Shown here piece after piece: positions 21,712 through 33,296 of a stretch of DNA of 64,000 nucleotides (its first letter is position 1; each line of letters opens with the position of its first letter). The stretch comes from Benincasa hispida (Eukaryota > Streptophyta > Magnoliopsida > Cucurbitales > Cucurbitaceae), in NCBI RefSeq assembly GCF_009727055.1, contig NW_024065251.1, positions 334,998 through 398,997 on the forward strand, given 5' to 3'. Position numbers and translations under genes: made by a program. The notes under the pieces were generated by a model that saw nothing but the letters and a program-made list of their open reading frames with translations, ran no database searches and was not told where the DNA came from.

Positions 21712-22361
21712 TGTTATTATTTTATTAACATGTAAATTTTCTTTTATTTGAATGATTGATCTTTTCCTGTTATCTTCAGGTTAGACCATTTGGTTTTGCT
21801 TTTGGAATGTTTTGTTGCTTACCTTTTTGGTATTGATGCTGGTTACCTTATTTGTCTCTTCCTTTTAGAAGTTGTTATAAAAGAAAGTTTTTAAAAACAG
21901 ATTAAAGATAGGTTTTTGATCGACAAAATTTTGTATCTTGGTGTGCGACTGTTGCAGAAAGAAGAAGAAAAAAACGGTGCTGATTTTTCATAGATTGTGT
22001 GTGATTCTTGAAAAGAAGCATTAAGTTTAGAGGGAGCCTAAACGTACAAGATCGATCAAGCTGAAAGCTTCTGACTTAGGGAAGTCTGAGTTGTTAGAAG
22101 ATCTTGAGATAGGTGATATCAAGTTTAGGAGGAGTCTAAACTAAATAATTATCTAAGGTTTACTGTAATACTTGATAGTAGTTCTATCAGATAAGTGGAC
22201 TTTCTTGTAAACCTTTTGAGTATTATTTTCTTTTCAATTGGGCCTTGGACCCCTAGATATAGGTAAAGTTATACAGAACTAGGTTAACATATTGTGTGTT
22301 ATTTCTTTTCCTACTTATCTTTGTGTTGGTCACATTATTAGCATCATTATGTTCATCAACA
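21712..22361 (+). repeat. Sirevirus 3' LTR
   Basis: Starts TGTTATTATTTTATTAACAT behind the polypurine tract and ends GTTCATCAACA at 22361. The ends TGTTAT...ATCAACA and the 650-bp length are plausible. TATAAAA at 21876-21882 is a likely TATA box. The 5' LTR is not in the window, so the right end cannot be confirmed by a target duplication. Confidence 0.6.
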
Positions 22362-24005
22362 CTCATTTTATTTTGATTGCGTGTACTTCTTTTTCAGATA
22401 TATTAAAAGAGGAATATGAAAGATGTGAAGGCAATATCGAAGAAAGAGGTATGATTAAAGGGCAATATTGTCACATATTTTAAAAACGAAAGGATATAAT
22501 AGACACAAAAATATATACTATTATAAGGCTAATGTTCATTGAGGGGAAACCAAAGCTAAGTTTTGTGTAAGCCACTAATTAATGGATGACAGATTTGTGA
22601 ATCAGATTTTGACAAAGACATATAAAAAAATTCCACTCTTAAAAGCAGAATATTGTCAGAACAATCAAAGTTTTGGAAACATAATTATTTTCAATCAAAT
22701 CTAATTTATGTTTTTCCCCTAGTTTTCTATATCTTTAAGTTAGTTTTGAATCAATCATATCTTATCCCATTGATATTTTTGGGCTAAACAAAATTAGATC
22801 ATTTTTTAAAAAAAGTCTAAACATAATTGTCTTTTGGAAATGTTCATTTCTAAAAATTGACAGAATCTACCAATATTTTCTACATCTAAAATACCCAAAT
22901 TTAGAATATAGTATCTTATAATAATTAAAGATTGTCAAATAATGATGATATCAAAACAACAATATATCAAATAATATTTAAATTCAAACTAACCTAAACT
23001 TAGAGATGGAAAATCTTTAGACAACAAATAATTTTACTAGCAAAACTTATAACTACTAAAAAAAATAAAAAATTTAAAACCAATAAGAAAAAAAAATAAT
23101 GAATAAAATCCAAGGTTGAAAAGAAAATGGCATAGGTAAATATCATGTATTTGAAGACGTGAGAAAATATGCAACTACTTCCATCTATTTGCTAACGTAA
23201 ATACACTTTAATATAATTTGATATTAAACTGTTGAAATTAATATTAACATTTCATTCACGTTAAGAGCATGTAATTCATATATCAAAAAAAGAAAAACAC
23301 ACATAATTTTCTAATCTAATCCTCATCGAAAATTCGTAAACTCAATCAGAAACGAATATTGTGCATTTGAGAAAAAAAATATATGACTTGAGATTTTCAA
23401 CCATAGGCATGCAAGTATGATTTGAGATTAAACCGTTGTAATTAATATTAATTAGACATGCAATTTCATCAAGAATATATAATCGTATGTCAAAAACACA
23501 CATGCACAATTTTCATCACTAGAAATCATGAATTCAAGGATGAGAAAATACATTATTTCTTTTTTTTAAAAAAAAAGATTCGAGATTTCCCACCATAATC
23601 ACGCAAGCATGATTCTCTAAAATTTCGAAAGTACAAAGAGTTCGTTGCTCTAAAACTTAGTTTCCTTTATTAAAATATTTAAAAACAAGTTTTTTCTTTA
23701 ACTTCTTTATATCCATCTCCATCGTTTTTATCTTCAAGCTTTGATCTCAATACACCTATTTCCTTTATAAAAACAAAAGTGTATCTTTTTCCAACAATAA
23801 GAAAAGTATTAATGGAAATAAGATCATGTAAAAGTTTAATGAAATTCAATTCGAAAGTTGGAGCATGGTGAAAGTGATAGTTGCTCGATTGTGTCTTCAT
23901 GCACCAATTTTCTTCTCTTTTTCCCCATATCTCAGACTTCGCAAGTATTAATGTTGGTTTGCTTTATTCTATTTTGCTCTTTGTACACCATCTGACATTA
24001 CAAAA
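22362..24005. other. AT-rich sequence without recognised gene or transposon
   Basis: About 1.64 kb between the Sirevirus and the complete Copia; with 29045-29113 it forms the only part I cannot link to a transposon. Frames at 22292-22483 and 23679-23900 are short, low-complexity and unconvincing. A degenerate direct repeat with a period of about 200 bp lies at 23217-23640. No splice-site or start context convinced me of a host exon. Confidence 0.6.
23217..23640. repeat. Degenerate tandem repeat, period about 200 bp
   Basis: A TTTGA-ATTAAAC-GTTG-AATTAATATTAA block at 23217 recurs at 23419. The next block (CATGTAATTCAT / CATGCAATTTCAT, then CAAAAA-CACACAT) follows in both. GAGATTTTCAACCATAGGCA at 23391 recurs as GAGATTTCCCACCATAATCA at 23582, with CATGCAAGTATGATT against CACGCAAGCATGATT. 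This makes roughly 2.2 units. Confidence 0.6.
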
Positions 24006-24210
24006 TATTAGAATTTGTTAATTTGTTGTACTCTAACTATTAAGTTTGTTAATTTGTTGTACTCTAACTACTTTGACTAGAGTTAATTTTAACTCTTACT
24101 CTAACTAGAGTTAGTTTTATTTATTTTGTATCTTATATATATACCCACCTATACACTTCAATAAAGAGATGAGAGAATTATTTTTTATCAAAAGACTCAA
24201 GGCTTCAATA
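24006..24210 (+). repeat. 5' LTR of the complete Copia
   Basis: 205 bp, starting TATTAGAATTTGTTAATTTG and ending GGCTTCAATA. It contains TATATATATA at 24134-24142 (TATA box) and AATAAA at 24160-24165 (possible polyadenylation signal), so U3, R and U5 are compressed into a short LTR. An internal duplication of TTTGTTAATTTGTTGTACTC is seen at 24012 and 24043. Confidence 0.92.
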
Positions 24211-24222
24211 TGGTATCAGAAG
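24211..24222 (+). other. Primer-binding site, tRNA-iMet type
   Basis: TGGTATCAGA follows the 5' LTR directly and matches the first ten bases of the usual tRNA-iMet-complementary site; the next bases (AGTG) deviate from the consensus. Confidence 0.8.
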
Positions 24223-24365
24223 TGAAATGTAAGATCTTTTCTTGAGTTTTTTCCGTAAGATCTTTTCTTGAGTTTTTTCCGTATCCCCCCTTCGATTCTT
24301 CTCGCACCTCCTTCAACGGTGAACTTCCCACTTTCCATTTTCCTTCTTCCTTAGAGCTCTCTGCC

Positions 24366-25470
24366 ATGGTCGGTGAAGACCCGATCCCCTCTCCACGAAA
24401 TCCTAACGTTCCCACCACCTCTTCTACCTTTGACTCCTCACCAATACCGCTTAATCCTACCATTCTTGAACAATACACCAACCCCTATTTTCTTCACCAT
24501 TCCGACAGTACCAATCTGATTCTTGTATCCAATTTACTCACTGAAACAAATTATACATCTTGGAGTCAAGCAATGGTCACTGGTCTCACCGTGAAGAACA
24601 AATTGGGATTTATTGATGGATTTATTCCACGTCCAATAGGTGATTTGCTCAGTTCTTGGATTATCTGCAATGGTGTAGTCACTACTTGGATCCCATCAAC
24701 TTCACTGATTCTGCTCGTGAAATATGGGTTGACCTTCAAGAATGATATCAATGCAAGAATTGTCCAATAATCTTCCAACTTCGACGTGAGTTATCAAATC
24801 TTTCTCAAGATCAAACTTCTATAACTGCTTATTATGCAAAATTGAAAGCTCTCTAGAATGAATTAGCTTCTTACCGGCCAGTGTGTTCATATGGTCGTTG
24901 TACCTGTAGTGGTGTCAAAGATCTTGTTCGATACTTTCAAACTGAATACGTAATGACCTTTCTCATGGGTCTCAATGATTATTTTAGTCAAATTCAAGCC
25001 CGGTTACTACTAATGGAACCTAAACCAACCATCAATCGAGCATTTTCCTTGATTATTCAAGAGGCAAAACAACGTGTAATCTCATCCTCTGCCGTGAAAC
25101 CTTCCATTTCTTCCACCACTGCCCTCATAGTCAAGAACTCTTCAATAGCCAATGGCACTACCACTAATTCATCCAATCAATCAAATACATCCAAGAAGAA
25201 AGATAAACATGTTTGTTCTCGTTGCAACATTTATGGCCACACTATCGACCGTTGCTATAAGCTTCATGGCTATCCACCCGGCCATCGACTTCATCAGAAA
25301 AATCCTTCATCCGAGAAGGCAACCCCATCTGATTCACTCTCTTCTTTGATTTCTGAACAGTGTCAGGGGTTATTGTCATTATTACAGTCTTATTTAGCCA
25401 AGACCAAGACTAAAAATGAATCAACTGCCACTACCTCACATGTTGCAGGTATCTGTCCCAACTCCCATGA
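24366..25470 (+). pseudogene. gag: Gag of the complete Copia (broken)
   Basis: Start codon at 24366, about 155 bp after the primer site. The N-terminal gag domain shows NPYFLHHSDSTNLIL and NYTSWSQAMVTGL (24480-24590). A frame loss with a small deletion lies near 24690, TAG at 24854 replaces a Trp, and the frame resumes at 24881 (VRYFQTEYVMTFLMGLND). The zinc knuckle CSRCNIYGHTIDRC at about 25216-25257 keeps its C-C-H-C ligands, so RNA binding would be preserved in this part. Frame 24881-26029 continues without stop into protease, as usual for Copia. Confidence 0.88.
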
Positions 25471-26600
25471 TTCTCTTATTACATCTGGTGCCTGGTTTTT
25501 AGACTTTGGAGCAACAACTCACATATGTTATCAAGAGGATGCTTTTATATCTCTTATGCCTGTTACAAATGCTTTAGTTTCTTTGCCAAATAAGTCTAAG
25601 ATTGTTGTTCAATATATGGGAAATGTGAAGTTATCTTCTAACTTTATCCTTCAAGATGTTCTGTTCATACCTGATTTCTCCTTCAACTTGATATCTATCA
25701 GTGCTCTCACTAAACAATTACCTATTGTTGTCAAATTTGTTGAATCTTCTTGTGTGATTCAGGACAAGTTATCTTTGAGGATGATTGGTAGGGTTAGCTT
25801 ATGGCAAGGTCTTTACCTATTTCATGTTGAACAACAAGATAGACAGATTTCTACAGATGCTGTTGTCTGTAATACATCTCATTGTTCAGCTTTTATTTGG
25901 CATGATAGACTTGGACATCCTTCTCACAAATACTTGATTGCTTTAAAGAACTTGATATCTGTTGATTCTTTTAGACTTTCTACACATGAACCTTGTTTGA
26001 TTTGTCCTTTAGCAAAGCAAAATGGTTGAGTTTCCATTGTAATCAACATTTAGCAAATAAAATGTTTGAATTGATCCATTGTGACACCTAGGGCCTTTAC
26101 CCCATTTCCATACATGCTGGCTGTCGTTATTATTATTATTATTTTTTTTACTATTGTTGATGACTTTTCAAGATATACATGGGTTTTCTTAATGAAGAAC
26201 AAGTCTGATGTCTTGAAGATTATTCCACAATTTTTTGCTTTAGTTGAAACTCAGTATGAAAACAAGGTAAAATGGTTTAGGTCAGACAATGCTCCTGAGT
26301 TATCCTTTCAAGATTTCTTTTCATTCAAAGGTGTTGTTCATCAATTTTCATGTGTAGAACGGCCTGAACAAAACTCAGTGGTTGAAAGAAACATCAACAC
26401 CTATTAAATGTGGCTAGAGCCTTGATGTTCCAATCCCGAGTTCCCTTTCAGTTTTGGGGTGAATGCTTATTGACAACTGCATTTTTTTATTAACAAAACT
26501 CCTTCCCCTGTTTTAGACTGGAATACCCTCTATTTTCATATCCACCAATCACATGTTGATTATTTAATGCTTCGAGTGTTTGATTGCCTTTGTTTTGCTG
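25471..26600 (+). pseudogene. pol: Protease and integrase of the complete Copia (broken)
   Basis: Protease: WFLDFGATTHICYQ (about 25492-25533) stands where Copia proteases have D-S-G, so Ser is Phe. GAG-pre-integrase: WHDRLGHPSHKYL near 25898 and CLICPLAKQ near 25993 carry the His-His-Cys-Cys zinc ligands. A stop at 26027 ends the frame. The integrase core continues from about 26090, with a (TTA)n/T-run insertion at 26128-26150. The catalytic triad is still visible as VDDFSRYTW, FRSDNAPEL and VVERN (26157-26395), then TAA at 26404. The C-terminal integrase follows in fragments (26567-26836), with a T-run at 26715. Confidence 0.88.
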
Positions 26601-27259
26601 CTTTTCTGCCTTCCCACGGATCTAAATTTTATCCACAAGCTATTCCATCGATTTTCATGGGATATCCTCCTAGAATGAAAGGATACAAGCTGTATGATAT
26701 TGAAAACTGGAAGTTTTTTTTTTTTTTTGTCTCAAGAGATGTGTTTTTCCATGAAATTATATACCCTTTTCACAAAATCACACATCAAGACCATTTTTTT
26801 TTTATTTCCCGACCTTGTCATACCTGTATCCTTTGATTATTCTGGTAGTTATACAACCCATACTCCAGCAGCTAATGAACATAACCACATAGCTGATACA
26901 TGCCCCAACCACTTCCTTAATTCTGACATGGATGTGCCCCATTCATTTCCTGTTCAGACTAACAACTCTCCCTCAACCTACAGCCTTTTTTCTACATAGG
27001 CCCCAACTATTCTAGCCCCAATCTCACCTCTTGAACAAAACCAAATTTCACCAGGTATGCCCTCACAAGTTCTCAACAAATAACCAGTCATTCTTAGACG
27101 TTCTACTCAAGCCACTAACCCTTCTTCATACCTAAAAGACTACTGCTGCAGTCTCCTACAAGCTCAACCACTTACCTCTTCAACAACAAAATTTCCTATA
27201 CATAAATAACTTGGGTATGAAAACCTGACTTCTGATTACAAGCACTTTGCTTTATCAGT

Positions 27260-28823
27260 CTCCTATGTTTTTTTAGCCTGATTTTTACCGCTAAGGTGTT
27301 CCTCATGAACATTGGCGCAAGGCAATGACTGAAGAACTCACAGCCATGGAAACAAACAACACTTGGTCTGTTGTCCCTTTTTCAGTTAACAAACATTCCA
27401 TTGGTTGCAAATGGGTTTATAAAGTCAAGTTTAAAGTAGATGGAACCATTGAAAGATACAAGGCTCTCCTGGTTGCAAAAGGGTATACCAAACAAGAGGG
27501 GCTCGATTATATTGAAACCTTTTCCCCGGTAGCAAAACTTGTAACTATCAAAGTTTTGCTAACCTCGCTGCCTCTCTCAACTGGCCATTAGTCCAACTCG
27601 ATGTGAACAATGCATTCTTACATGGTGATCTCCTTGAAGAGGTGTATATGGATCTTCCTTTGGGCTACAAGCATAATCTTGTTACATCTAAAGGCGAAAA
27701 ACTTGTATGCAAACTTCACAAATCAATCTACGGGTTGAAACAAGCCTCACGTCAATGGTTTGATAAGTTTTCTCATGCTATTTTACAACTTGGCTTCAAA
27801 TAATCCAAGAATGATTATTCTCTTTTTGTTCGTGGTAGTGGCACTTCTTTCATTGCACTTTTGGTTTATATAGATGATATTATCATCACAGATGCGTTTA
27901 CTGATTAGATAACTTGTTTAAAACAACTGTTGAATGCCAAGTTCAGGTTAAAGGATTTGGGTTCCCTGCGCTATTTCCTTGGGTTAGAGATTGCTCGTTC
28001 AGCAAAAGGCATATTCTTGTCCCAAAGGAACTATACACTGCATCTATTAGAAGATTTCAATTTTTTGGCAGCCAAGCCATCTTCTGTCCCTATGGATCCT
28101 AATGTAAAGTTGCGCATTGATGAAAGTACATTGTTGGAAGATCCAAGTTTGTATCATAGATTGATTTAGAAGCTCTTCTACTTGACCATATCTCGACTTG
28201 ACATCACGTTTGCTATCCACAAACTTAGCCAATTTTTTGCTAAGCCAAGATAGTCTCATCTACATGTTGTCCACACTCTTTTGCGATATCTCAAGTCGTC
28301 TCCTGGTCAAGACATATTTTTACAAGCTTCTTCTTCATTTCACTTGAAGGCTTTCTCTAATGCTAATTAGGCCTCGTGACCTGATTCACGAAAATCTACT
28401 ACAGGTTTTTGCGTTTTTCTTGGAGATTCTCTTGTCTCTTGGAAAGCCAAGAAACAAAGCATTGTTTCCCGATCTTCTGTTGAGGCAGAATACCGTGCAT
28501 TGGCTGCCACAACTACTGAGCTATTTTGGCTACATCAGCTACTATCCGACTTACACATAGCTTCAAATCCACCAACTCTAATATTTTGTGACAATGATGC
28601 TACTATTCATATAGAAACTAATCAAATGTTTCATGAACGTACGAAACACATTGAACTAGATTGTCATTCCATTCGTGATCTTGTTGCCAAAGGAATGGTG
28701 AAGCTCATGCCAATTCAGAATTCTTCCCAGCTAGCAGACCTCTTTACAAAATCCCTTTCTCCTTCTGTTTTTCTTCCTCTACTGTCCAAGATGGGTGTCA
28801 TTAACTTCCTTATTCCATCTTGA
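27260..28823 (+). pseudogene. pol: Reverse transcriptase-RNase H of the complete Copia (broken)
   Basis: RT pieces: CKWVYKVKFKVDG (27408), [18 protein letters not shown] (27484), [18 protein letters not shown] (27596), [16 protein letters not shown] (27724), the catalytic YIDD near 27868, and RLKDLGSLRYFLGLEIA (27944). RNase H: SVEAEYRALAATTTE near 28479-28520 and CDNDATIHIETNQMFHERTK (28589-28647), ending with a stop at 28821. Interruptions include a frameshift near 27575, stops at 27801 and 27906, a stop at 28167 and TAG 28368 for a Trp. The polypurine tract follows directly. Confidence 0.9.
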
Positions 28824-28830
28824 GAGGGAG

Positions 28831-29039
28831 TATTAGAGTTTGTTAATTTGTTGTACTTTAGCTATTAGAGTTTATTAATTTATTGTACTCTAACTACTTT
28901 TACTAGAGTTAGTTTTAACTCTAACTACTCTGACTAGAGTTAGTTTTATTTCTTTTGTATCTCATATATATACCCACATGTACACTTCAATAAAGAGATG
29001 AGGAAATTATATTTTATCAAAAGACTCAAGGCTTCAATA
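28831..29039 (+). repeat. 3' LTR of the complete Copia
   Basis: 209 bp, same ends as the 5' copy (TATTAGAG...GGCTTCAATA) and flanked on the right by CAAAA. The TATA-like TATATATA and AATAAA motifs are conserved. Differences from the 5' LTR are mainly transitions plus small indels. Confidence 0.92.
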
Positions 29040-29113
29040 CAAAATTTAAATAAGTGATGTGTTTGAACTTGACATGACAAATGGTATGAATTTAAATGAA
29101 TTTTTGATAAAGG

Positions 29114-29918
29114 ATGTATTTCATATTTCTTCTTCTTCCATCGAATTACAACAGAGAAAACATATGGAAGAGTAAGTTCTGTAGTTTGTGATTTTCACCA
29201 TGTATTAAAGAGAAGCCACCAATCAAATAGATACAATGAAAAGCATACTAAAGACAAAAAAAAAAAAAAAGACATCATAAGGGTAGTCTAACACTCTGAC
29301 CAACTCTATGAAGAGACATGACAATACAAACACAATAAACAAGGAACATAGGCTAGGTACGGACAGCCAGGCTGGAGTGAACTGCAACATCCCCCCTCAA
29401 ACGAGTGCCAATGAAAGAGAGGCCGATTTTGTCTCAAAGATAATTGAACCGAAAGACATGGAGAGTCTTAGTGAGACAATCAGCAAGCTGGTCGATCGAA
29501 GGAACATATCGAATATCAAGCTGACGATCTAAACCTTGATCATGAACAAAATGAATGTCAATTTCAATAAGCTTGGTGCGAGCATGAGTAATCGGATTAC
29601 GAGCAAGAGCAGTAGCATTAAGATTGTCGCATCATGTGATAGGCAGGGCAACAAGAGGAATAGAAAGTTCAATAAGCAAAGACTTTATCCAAGCAAGTTC
29701 ACATGCGACATGAGCAAGTGCTCTATATTCCAATTCAGTGCTTGAATGAGCAACCACCTGTTGTTTCTTGGAAGACCAAGAGATGAGCGATGAGCCAAAA
29801 AAAAAGTACAGAAACCACGAACGGACTTGTGATCAATGTTGTAGGCAGCCCAGTAAATGTGGAAGTGGGTTAAAGATGTAGGCCAAGAGAAGTCGTGCCT
29901 TGTAGATAACGAAGAATT
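29114..29918 (-). mobile_element. pol: Minus-strand Copia fragment: RNase H end and short LTR
   Basis: Read on the minus strand, 29918-29400 encodes degenerate RNase H with pieces such as QQVVAHSSTELEYRALAH (about 29765-29712) and HARTKLIEIDIHFVHDQG near 29580-29530. A purine tract and the LTR start TGTTGCAG follow at 29391. The left end of the LTR, about 29114, is a guess from a TG at that point. A 15-A run lies at 29262-29277. This Copia lineage is different from the A/B/D group. Frame 29536-29745 on the plus strand is a shadow. Confidence 0.65.
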
Positions 29919-29929
29919 CCACCCGATCT

Positions 29930-30470
29930 TACCCCTGAAATGGGAGGCTTATTGAGCCAGCGATGATGAGTTACCCTTACCTATGTAGATCTAAGGATAA
30001 TTCCAAGTGAACAGGAGTTCATAGTTAGCTCAGGATTAAGATTAAGTTACCTAGGTCATCAATTAACGAAATAATCAGTTTTATACATATAATGGCATTT
30101 AGAACGTAAAAAGTGTCTATTTCATGGTTCAGTCTTATGCAAACTCATTGCATAGGATGCCCCCACTCATAAATCTCTATATGAACGATTCAGGATCACA
30201 TCGTTACTACAAAGTGGGCCGCATTCATAGTGTCCCCAGAACAAGGCGCCCAACCTTATTCATATACCATAGACCATTTTGGCTAAATATTTGAACTTGA
30301 TCCACCTTTATGTCATTACATAAAATTCAAACTACATTAAATAGCTCAGGACCTTAGTTTATTGGATTCAAGATTACAATTTCAATAACAACTTTATCGA
30401 AAAATAAAACAGAATATGTTTATTAATTTACAAACTATGAGTTTTAGGACATAAAATCCAACAGATTAGA
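29930..30470 (-). repeat. LTR A fragment, inverted
   Basis: Reverse complement of the first 540 bp of LTR A: read on the minus strand it begins TGTTGGATTTTATGTCCTAA at 30470 and ends near the CTTACCCCTGAAATGG stretch at 29935. Both joins (to the RNase H fragment and to the plus-strand RT) are abrupt and without target duplications. Confidence 0.8.
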
Positions 30471-31878
30471 ATGCTCTTATCCATTGCCACCTTTTATGAC
30501 TATGAAATTTGGCAGATGGATGTCAAGACAACCTTTCTAAATGGCGATCTTGAAGAGAGTATCTATATGGCTCAACCAGATGGGTTTATTGCATAGGGTC
30601 AAGAACAAAGGTTTGTAAGTTTCAAAATTTTATTTATGGGTTGAAACAAGCTTCTAGATCTTGGAAAATAAGATTTGATACTGCGATCAAATCTTATGGC
30701 TTTGGACAGAATGTTGACGAGCCTTGTGTTTATAAGAAGATCGTCAATTCTACTATAGCGTTCTTAGTTTTATATGTTGACGATATTCTACTCATTGGGA
30801 ATGAAGTAGGTTACCTAACTGACATCAAGAGATGGCTAGTAACGTAGTTCCAAGTGAAAGATTTAGGAAATGCGTAGTATGTTCTCGAGATTCAGATTAT
30901 ACAGAACCGCAAGAACAGAACACTAGCCATGTCTCAAGCAACTTATATAGACAAAATGTTGTCTAGGTATAAAATACAGAATTCCAAAAGAGGTTTGTTA
31001 TCTTACAAATATGGAATTCATTTGTCAAAGGATCAATGTCCTAAGACACCTCAAGAGGTTGAGGATATGAGACGCATTCACTATGCTTCTGCAGTAGGGA
31101 GCCTGATGTATGCAATATTATGTACTAGAGCTGACATATGCTACGCAGTAGGGATAGTCAGTAGGTATCAGTCTAATCCTGGATATGATCATTGGACTGC
31201 CGTTAAAAATATCCTCAAGTATCTTAGGAGAACGAGAAACTACATGCTTGTGTATGGTACTAAGGATTTGATCCTTACTGGATACACTGGCTTTGATTTT
31301 CAAACCGATAAAGATGCAAGAGAATCTACATCGGGATCAATATTCATTCTTAATGGAGGAGCAGTAGTGTGGAGAAGTGTGAAGCAAAACTGTATTGCGG
31401 ACTCCACAATGGAAGCTGAATACGTAGCTGTATGTGAAGCAGCAAAGGAAGCAGTATGGTTGAGGAAATTCTTGACAGATTTGGAAGTCGTTCCAAATAT
31501 ACATCTGTCTATCACACTATATTGTGATAATAGTAGTGCAGTTGCAAATTCAAGAGAACCAAGAAGCCACAAGCACAGAAAGCATATTGAGCGTAAATAC
31601 CATCTGATCCGGGAGATTATACATCATGGAGACATCATAGTGACCCAGATATCTTCTGAGCAAAACATTGCTCAACCTTTTACAAAGGCCCTCACGGCTA
31701 AAGTGTTTGAAGTCACCTACAGAGTCTAGGTCTACGAAGTTTGTAAACTAGGATAAGTGGGAGAAATTTTGGGTATATGCCCTAGTTTATTGTATTCATA
31801 TGTTTATTGTACTCATATGTTTCTCACTTAAATTCAACATTGTGATACTCCACTAGGAGTTTTAGTCCAAGTGGGAGT
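30471..31878 (+). pseudogene. pol: Copia reverse transcriptase-RNase H, best-preserved copy
   Basis: 3' half of pol, truncated at its start by the inverted LTR. It reads FYDYEIWQMDVKTTFLNGD (30508), [15 protein letters not shown] (30635), the intact YVDDILLIGNE (30774; YVDD is the RT active site), then the long open frame 30929-31729 with SLMYAILCTRADICYA, GYTGFDFQTDKD, STMEAEYVAVCEAAKEAVW and CDNSSAVANSREPRSH. Three TAG stops (30594, 30845, 30875) all sit where sister copies have Gln and need only one C-to-T change each. The end is frameshifted near 31700. Polypurine tract AAGTGGGAG at 31869-31877. Without integrase, gag and a 5' LTR it cannot move itself. Confidence 0.9.
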
Positions 31879-33076
31879 TTGTTGGATTTTATATCCTAAA
31901 ACTCGTAATTTGTAAATTAATAAAGATATTCTGTTTTGTTTTTCAATAAAGTTGTTATTGAAATTGTAATCTTGAATCCAATAAACTAAGGTCCTGAGGC
32001 TATTTAATGTAGTTTGAACTTTATGTAGTGACATAGATGTGGATCAAGTTCAAATATATAGCCAAAATAGTCTATAGTATATGAATAAGGTTGGGTACCT
32101 TATTCTGGGACACTATGGATGCGGCCCATTTTGTAGTTAGTACAAACGATTGATCCTAAATCGTTCATGTGGAGACATGAAAGTGGGGGCATCCTATGTA
32201 AAGAGTTTACATAAGATTGAACCATGAATAGTCACTTTTTTACGTTCTAAATGCCGTTTTATGTATAAGACTGACTATTTCGTTAATTGACGACCTAGGT
32301 AACTTAATCTTAATCCTGAGCTAACTATGAAATCCTATTCACTCAAATTATCCTTAGATCTGCATAGGTGAGGGCAGCTCATTATCGCTGGCCCAATAAG
32401 CCTCCATTTCAGGGGTAAGATCAGGTGGATAGCTGGGAACATAGGTGCAAGATGAAATTCACTTCTACCCGTTATAGGGATAGTCGATAGGTTTGTTCCA
32501 TTTAGTACTGAATCCAGGTCTTGAACAAGGGACCCCACCTTGTCCTTGGCCCGAGAGGGATTCGGTTTAAGGTTGGACCTTAAACCAATTATTCATTAGA
32601 GGATCAGTAACTTAAGAAACAAGATGTAGTCTCGGGGTGAAATGATTTTTATGACCCAGTTGAGTTTACGAACAACCTGTGAAGGATTAGCTTACTAATT
32701 ATGGTTATATCAAATGGATACAAAATATATCTATAGTGAGGGAGTGCAACTACAGGACTATAGTGGAATGCCCGTTAGTTAACGAATGTTGATTAGTTCT
32801 GTCTAAAAGAGTTTTAGCCAGCTAGTCTCGGATCGTTGGAGCCCATGATCTATAGGTTTTATTAGGTTCCCCTACTAGCTCATATGGAATAAACTTAGAA
32901 CAGTATGATAGAATAATTCGAATTGTTCGAATTAGGTGAAGAGAGAGAAACCGACAAGTATATGTGATATAGTGGTCGAGTTTTCAGTTTAGAGATACAA
33001 CTTTAATATTTAAATGTGATTTAAATATCAAGAATATGAATACGTTCATGTTCAAAAGCTCGAAAATAATGGAAAT

Positions 33077-33296
33077 GGTCAAAGATGTAAAAAGTCAAAG
33101 AGTTGACTTTCGACTTTGAAAAGTCAAACTTTGACCAACCTTATATTCAAATGTGATTTGAATTTTGAGAAAATGAATGTGGATTCATGCTCGGGGGGTC
33201 AAAATTAGTCAACACGGAAAAAATCATAAAAAGTCAAAATGTTGACTTTTTGGTCAAAGTTTGACTTTAACAAAATGACTATTTTGCCCTTTGACT
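33077..33296 (+). promoter_or_regulatory. Cluster of twelve W-box (TTGACY) motifs in an LTR
   Basis: Forward TTGAC[CT] at 33103, 33131, 33242, 33261 and 33291; reverse [AG]GTCAA at 33077, 33093, 33122, 33197, 33207, 33232 and 33252. The W-box is the binding element of WRKY transcription factors. The cluster lies about 165-380 bp before a TATA box. Function is inferred. Confidence 0.6.

Larger units (their letters stand above)
24006..29039 (+). mobile_element. Structurally complete Copia retrotransposon
   Basis: 5.03-kb element with short LTRs (24006-24210 and 28831-29039), primer site at 24211, gag-protease-integrase-RT-RNase H in Copia order, and polypurine tract GAGAGGGAG at 28822-28830. 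Perfect 5-bp target duplications CAAAA flank it (24001-24005; 29040-29044). The LTRs end TATT...AATA instead of TG...CA. By eye the two LTRs are about 90 percent identical, so the insertion is not recent. All reading frames are broken, so it is not autonomous now. Confidence 0.95.

Noticed and set aside
22292..22483. 63-codon frame with hydrophobic start and a splice-acceptor-like CTTTTTCAG
   Set aside because: It overlaps the Sirevirus LTR end, has low complexity, no conserved motif and no partner exon.
24006..29039. Calling the complete Copia active
   Set aside because: Its structure is complete, but gag, integrase and RT carry stops and frameshifts, the protease motif is altered, and the LTRs differ by about 10 percent.
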